A stretch of DNA of 9,641 bases from JBOHHM01 sp050725495 (GTDB lineage Bacteria; Pseudomonadota; Gammaproteobacteria; Burkholderiales; Burkholderiaceae_C). The DNA is taken from the NCBI GenBank assembly GCA_050725495.1, contig JBOHHM010000207.1:1-9641 (forward strand), read 5' to 3'. Below the pieces are notes generated by a model. The model had not been told where the DNA came from. It saw nothing but the letters and a program-made list of their open reading frames with translations, and made no database searches. Shown here piece by piece: positions 4,817 through 9,641 of this stretch; position 1 is the first letter of the stretch; every line of letters begins with the position of its first letter. A program made the position numbers and the translations under genes.

Positions 4817-6564
4817 GCTTGAGCATCCACGGCCTTCCCGTCGCCCGGGGCATCGCCATCGGGCGCGCCGTGCTGGTCGCCTCCAGCCGCGTCGATGTGG
4901 CGCACTACTTCATCGACGCCGCCCAGATCGAGGCCGAGATCGACCGACTGCGCGCGGGGCGCAATGCCGTGGTCGATGAGCTCCAGCGGCTGCAGCACGA
5001 CATGCCCAAGGACGCGCCGCACGAGCTGACCGCGCTGCTCGATGTGCACCTGATGCTGCTGCAAGACGAGATCCTGGCCAGCGGCGTCAAGCACTGGATC
5101 ACCGAGCGGCTCTACAACGCCGAATGGGCGCTGACCACCCAGCTGGAGGTGATCGCGCGCCAGTTCGACGAAATGGAGGACGAGTACCTGCGCGAGCGCA
5201 AGGCCGATCTGGAGCAGGTGGTCGAGCGCATCCTGCGCTATATGAAGGGCGCAGCCTCCCCGGTGGCGCCGCCGCCGCCGCGCCAGAAGCGCCAGCAGGA
5301 CCTGCTGCTTGACGACACCATGGACGTGCCGCTGGTGCTGATCGCGCACGACCTGTCGCCGGCCGACATGCTGCAGTTCAAGCAGAGCGTGTTCGCCGGT
5401 TTCGTGACCGACGTGGGCGGCAAGACCTCGCACACCGCCATCGTCGCGCGCAGCATGGACATCCCGGCCGTCGTGGGCGCGCGCGGCAGCAGCCAGCTGG
5501 TGCGCCAGGACGACTGGGTCATCATCGACGGCGACGCCGGCGTGGTGATCGTCGATCCGTCGCCCATCATCCTGGCCGAGTATGGTTTCAAGCAGCGCCA
5601 GGGCGAGCTCGAGCGCGAACGCCTGTGGCGGCTGCGGCACACCCCGGCCGTCACGCTGGACGGCCAGAAGGTCGAGCTGCTGGCCAATATCGAGATGCCC
5701 GAAGATGCGCTGGCCGCGCTCAAGGCCGGCGCTGTCGGGGTCGGGCTGTTTCGCAGCGAATTCCTGTTCATGGGCCGCAGCGGTCAGCTGCCCGATGAGG
5801 AAGAGCAGTACCAGGCCTACAAGCGCGCGGTCGAAGGCATGCAGGGCCTGCCGGTCACGATCCGCACGGTCGATGTGGGTGCCGACAAGCCGCTGGACAA
5901 GGCGATGAAGGACGAGGCCCACCTCAATCCCGCGCTGGGCCTGCGCGCCATTCGCTGGAGCCTGGCCGACCCCGCCATGTTCCTCACGCAGCTGCGCGCC
6001 ATTTTGCGGGCCGCGGCCCATGGCCAGGTCAACCTCTTGATTCCCATGCTGGCCCATGGCAGTGAAATCCGCCACACCGTGGCCCTGATCGATCATGCGC
6101 GCGCCGAGCTGGACAACCAGGGCAAGGTCTACGGCCCGGTCAAGCTGGGCGCGATGATCGAAGTCCCGGCCGCCGCGCTCACGCTCAGGCTGTTCCTCAA
6201 GTATTTCGACTTTCTGTCGATCGGCACCAACGACCTGATCCAGTACACGCTGGCCATCGACCGGGCCGACGAATCGGTGGCGCACCTGTATGACCCGCTG
6301 CACCCGGCCGTGCTGCGCCTGGTGGCCGCCACCATCGCCGAATGCAATGCCCAGGGCAAGGGCGTGAGTGTCTGCGGCGAGATGGCCGGCGATGTGAGCT
6401 TCACCCGATTGCTGCTGGGCCTGGGCCTGCGCAGCTTTTCCATGCATCCCGCGCAGATTTTGGCGGTCAAGCAGGAGGTGCTGCGCGCCGATGCGGCCAA
6501 GCTCGGCCCCTGGGCGCAAGACGTGCTGTCGGTCGACGAGCCGGCGACGCTGCTGGCCTCCTGA
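4813..6564 (+). CDS. ptsI: PTS Enzyme I (PEP-protein phosphotransferase)
   Basis: Enzyme I of 583 residues, near the usual 575-590. It takes phosphate from phosphoenolpyruvate and hands it to HPr His15. Domains in order: an N-terminal strand with GLPVARGIAIG, a helical HPr-binding region (about 35-145), the swivelling phosphohistidine domain with GGKTSHTAIVARSMDIPAVVG (active His H207), and a C-terminal PEP-binding barrel. Visible catalytic residues: R314 in GLFRSEFLFM, R351 in RTVDVGADK, E450 in MIEVPA, N473-D474 in SIGTNDLIQY, R484, and C521 in VCGEMAGD. All match the positions known for the family. Between helical and phosphohistidine domains there is a linker longer by about fifteen residues than in E. 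coli, with four consecutive Pro (about 153-156) and a basic patch. The ATG is preceded by AGGCGGA. It is the last gene of the plus-strand operon and meets the exporter gene tail to tail. Confidence 0.98.
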   Translation: MSLSIHGLPVARGIAIGRAVLVASSRVDVAHYFIDAAQIEAEIDRLRAGRNAVVDELQRLQHDMPKDAPHELTALLDVHLMLLQDEILASGVKHWITERLYNAEWALTTQLEVIARQFDEMEDEYLRERKADLEQVVERILRYMKGAASPVAPPPPRQKRQQDLLLDDTMDVPLVLIAHDLSPADMLQFKQSVFAGFVTDVGGKTSHTAIVARSMDIPAVVGARGSSQLVRQDDWVIIDGDAGVVIVDPSPIILAEYGFKQRQGELERERLWRLRHTPAVTLDGQKVELLANIEMPEDALAALKAGAVGVGLFRSEFLFMGRSGQLPDEEEQYQAYKRAVEGMQGLPVTIRTVDVGADKPLDKAMKDEAHLNPALGLRAIRWSLADPAMFLTQLRAILRAAAHGQVNLLIPMLAHGSEIRHTVALIDHARAELDNQGKVYGPVKLGAMIEVPAAALTLRLFLKYFDFLSIGTNDLIQYTLAIDRADESVAHLYDPLHPAVLRLVAATIAECNAQGKGVSVCGEMAGDVSFTRLLLGLGLRSFSMHPAQILAVKQEVLRADAAKLGPWAQDVLSVDEPATLLAS

Positions 6565-6578
6565 GCCAGGCTGCTCAG
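6561..6578. terminator. Short stem-loop spanning the convergent stops of ptsI and the exporter
   Basis: CTGAGC (6561-6566) and GCTCAG (6573-6578) are perfect complements around a six-base loop. The stem contains the TGA of ptsI and the TGA of the opposing exporter gene. No T-run follows on either strand, so a bidirectional terminator is only a weak call; no better candidate exists in the 10-bp space between the genes. Confidence 0.3.
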
Positions 6579-7438
6579 CGGGCGCGCGTGCCCACCACAG
6601 CCGCGCCGATGATCATGGCGGCGGCCAGCGCGATGCTCCAGCTGAAGGCCCGGCCGCTGACCACGAGCAGCAGCGCGGTCGAGGCCAGCGGCGTCAGATA
6701 GCTCAGGATGCCGATGTGGCGCGCGTCGCCCAGCTTGAGCGCCTTGTCCCACAGAAAGAACGCCGCGCCCAGCGGGCCCAGGCCTGTCACAGCCAGCAGC
6801 AGCGCGTCGGGCCCCGACAGCGTGGCGGCGGGTTCCAGCAGCGCATGGCACAGCAGCGACAGCGCGCCCGAGACCAGGCCGAACAGGCCAACTGCTGCCG
6901 TGGGGAACGCCGCCACGCGCCGTGTCAGCAGCGAGTAGCTGGCCCAGATCAAGGCCGAGCCGAGCGCGAGCAGGTAGCCCCAGGACCAGCCGCCCGCCGT
7001 GCCTTCGCGACCGCCCAGGATGGCGATGGCGGCACCCGCGAACCCCGCTAGCGCGGCCAGCACGTGAACGGCGCTCAGCGTGACGCCAGGCAGAAACAGC
7101 GGCGCCAGCACCACGATGAACAGCGGCCAGAGGTAGTTGACCAGGTTGGCCTCCACCGGCGGCGCGATGCGCAGGGCGATGAACAGCAGGAAGTGAAAAC
7201 CGAACAGGCCGTAGACGCCCAGTGCCAGCGTGGAGGCCGGCACGACCCACAGCCGCGGGTTGCGCGCGACCAAGGGCCAGGCCGGCAGGCTGCCGATCAC
7301 GAGCGCGATGCCGGTCAACAGAAACGGCGGCACATGCTTGAGCGAGACCCCGAGCGAGGCGAGCAGGGTCCACAGCGCGATGGCGCCCAGAGCGTACAGG
7401 TTGGCTTGCATGGCCGCGAGCTTAAGGCTGCGCGCCAT
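6575..7438 (-). CDS. EamA/DMT-family exporter
   Basis: A 287-residue inner-membrane transporter with the hallmarks of the drug/metabolite transporter superfamily: about ten hydrophobic helices in two EamA repeats. The first begins NLYALGAIALWTLLASLG (13-30), with a conserved Trp after the start of TM1 and the later PPVEANLVNYLWPLF segment; the second begins WGYLLALGSALIWASYSLLTRR. Members export amino acids or other small metabolites; the substrate is not deducible. The start is uncertain: the ATG at 7438 adds a basic MARSLKLAA leader, whereas the ATG at 7411 gives MQANLYALG, the more usual family beginning; neither has a strong SD. It follows the AraC-type gene by 37 bp on the same strand, a pairing that fits a regulator controlling the exporter. 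It ends 10 bp from the convergent ptsI. Confidence 0.92.
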   Translation of the reverse strand: MARSLKLAAMQANLYALGAIALWTLLASLGVSLKHVPPFLLTGIALVIGSLPAWPLVARNPRLWVVPASTLALGVYGLFGFHFLLFIALRIAPPVEANLVNYLWPLFIVVLAPLFLPGVTLSAVHVLAALAGFAGAAIAILGGREGTAGGWSWGYLLALGSALIWASYSLLTRRVAAFPTAAVGLFGLVSGALSLLCHALLEPAATLSGPDALLLAVTGLGPLGAAFFLWDKALKLGDARHIGILSYLTPLASTALLLVVSGRAFSWSIALAAAMIIGAAVVGTRAR

Positions 7439-7454
7439 CGCGATCCAACGGCCG

Positions 7455-7470
7455 GTCGTCGCGCGACGAC
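7455..7470. other. 16-bp perfect palindrome between the AraC-type and exporter genes
   Basis: GTCGTCGCGCGACGAC is identical to its reverse complement and occupies almost half of the 37-bp gap. As RNA it gives a six-pair stem with a GCGC loop, extendable with one bulge by flanking CC/GG. On the minus strand no T-run follows; the TTTT beside it (7473-7476) is on the plus strand, where nothing is transcribed. It could attenuate the exporter relative to the regulator, stabilise the upstream message, or act as an operator. Confidence 0.35.
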
Positions 7471-7475
7471 GGTTT

Positions 7476-8161
7476 TCAGCTCAAGGGGAATTCGCGGCGC
7501 AGCGCCGCCGTCAGCGCCGACGGCGAGCGGTAGCCGGTTCGGCGCGCGGTCTCGGCCACGCCGAGCCCGCCTGCGCGCAGCTGCTGTGCCTGGGCCAGCC
7601 GCTGGCTGCGCAGCCATTGCATCGCGCTGGCACCGGTTTCCTCGCGGCAGCGGGTGGCGAACTGACTGGGACTCAGCAGCGCCCGCGCAGCCAGGTCCGC
7701 CACCGTCAAGGGTTGCTGCCAGCGGGCCTGGGCCCAGGCCGAAAGTGCCGACCAGTCGATACGCCGGCGCACACGCCGCGCGGCGGCCGGTTCCATCCAG
7801 GCGTCGGCCAGCAGCTGCGGGCCGTACTGCGCCGCCAGCGACGAGGATTCGCTCAATGCGACAGCGAGATAGTGCGCCAGGGCCAGGGCTTGCCGCGGGC
7901 GCGCCGGCGCGGCGCCACATTGCGCCCAGACGGCCTGCGAGGTGTCCAGCACCAGGCAGCGGCTGCCCGCTGCCGACTCGAAATCATGGCGCTCGCCCGG
8001 CTCGATCACCCAGCCCTCGCCGGCGCCAATGCGCCGGCCCCGGCCCCGCACCTCGAGCTCGAGCACACCGTCCAGACCGAGCAGGACCTGGAAATGCTCA
8101 TGCGCATGGCTGCCGTGCGAGGCATCGTACTGGCGCAGCGACAGGCTGGCTTGCGTTTTCA

Positions 8162-8165
<4 letters not shown>
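7476..8165 (-). CDS. AraC-family transcriptional regulator with cupin sensor domain
   Basis: A 229-residue regulator. Residues about 15-75 form a cupin: HGSHAHEHFQVLLGLDG with the H20-H22-H24 cluster and a second motif PGERHDF around H60, the fold that binds the effector in this class. The C-terminal third is the AraC/XylS double helix-turn-helix: first HTH in QPLTVADLAARALLSPSQFATRC (151-173), second in GVAETARRTGYRSPSALTAALRR (202-224). The protein stops shortly after REFPLS, a few residues before the GxSPxxYR ending common in the family, so the last helix is short. The start is one of two adjacent ATGs (8165 or 8162); the first overlaps the helicase TGA and the second has the better spacing to a GGGAG. 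The exporter gene just downstream is the likely target by context (inference). Confidence 0.9.

Positions 8166-9641
<1,476 letters not shown>

Noticed and set aside
4402..6519. 705-codon minus-strand frame opposite ptsH and ptsI
   Set aside because: Gln/His/Arg-rich shadow of the Enzyme I gene; no motif, no SD, and the plus-strand genes are certain.
7455..7476. Intrinsic terminator on the plus strand (stem followed by TTTT)
   Set aside because: All genes around it are on the minus strand and the plus-strand operon ends about 900 bp earlier, so no plus-strand transcript is expected to need it.

Overview
The window looks like ordinary chromosomal DNA of a GC-rich betaproteobacterium, most likely Burkholderiales and plausibly Comamonadaceae. 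The reasons are the high GC in third codon positions, long antisense shadow frames over most genes, a stand-alone regulatory PTS set (EIIA-Man, HPr, Enzyme I) without a sugar permease, and a short AT-rich GCTAT...ATAGC repeat that resembles dispersed repeats I recall from Comamonadaceae. The taxon is inferred from sequence style and is not proven. I see no RNA gene, IS element, CRISPR array or phage gene. The longest gene-free stretch is 133 bp (286-418).

Left part, minus strand, read from about 2240 down to 1: a CaiB/BaiF family CoA-transferase, a 29-codon micro-ORF, and a Tat-exported thioredoxin-like gene interrupted by an in-frame TAG at 692-694. These three reading frames touch at their stop/start codons (TGATG, then ATGA). 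After a 133-bp gap with a 16-bp perfect palindrome comes the start of another minus-strand gene, possibly a sensor histidine kinase, which runs off the window at base 1.

Centre, plus strand, 2264-6564: a lipoprotein, an MFS transporter, EIIA-Man, HPr, a 36-codon micro-ORF and Enzyme I. They form an almost gapless chain with overlapping stop/start codons, consistent with one translationally coupled operon. The phosphorelay would run PEP to Enzyme I His207, to HPr His15, to EIIA His9, and would serve regulation rather than sugar uptake. The divergent start region (2238-2263) carries an 11-bp inverted repeat that contains a -10-like hexamer on each strand.

Right part, minus strand, read from 9641 down to 6575: the C-terminal two thirds or so of a SNF2-family helicase (its N-terminus lies beyond the window), an AraC-type regulator whose ATG overlaps the helicase stop, and an EamA/DMT-type exporter. 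The AraC and EamA genes are separated by a 37-bp gap filled largely by another perfect 16-bp palindrome. The exporter and ptsI converge with 10 bp between their stops, inside a short stem-loop.

I found no convincing new multi-gene system. The points most worth a second look are the nonsense-interrupted thioredoxin, the T8 slippery tract that could join lipoprotein to MFS by a -1 shift, the AT-rich repeat sitting in frame in the MFS gene, the two coupling micro-ORFs, and the two intergenic 16-bp palindromes.
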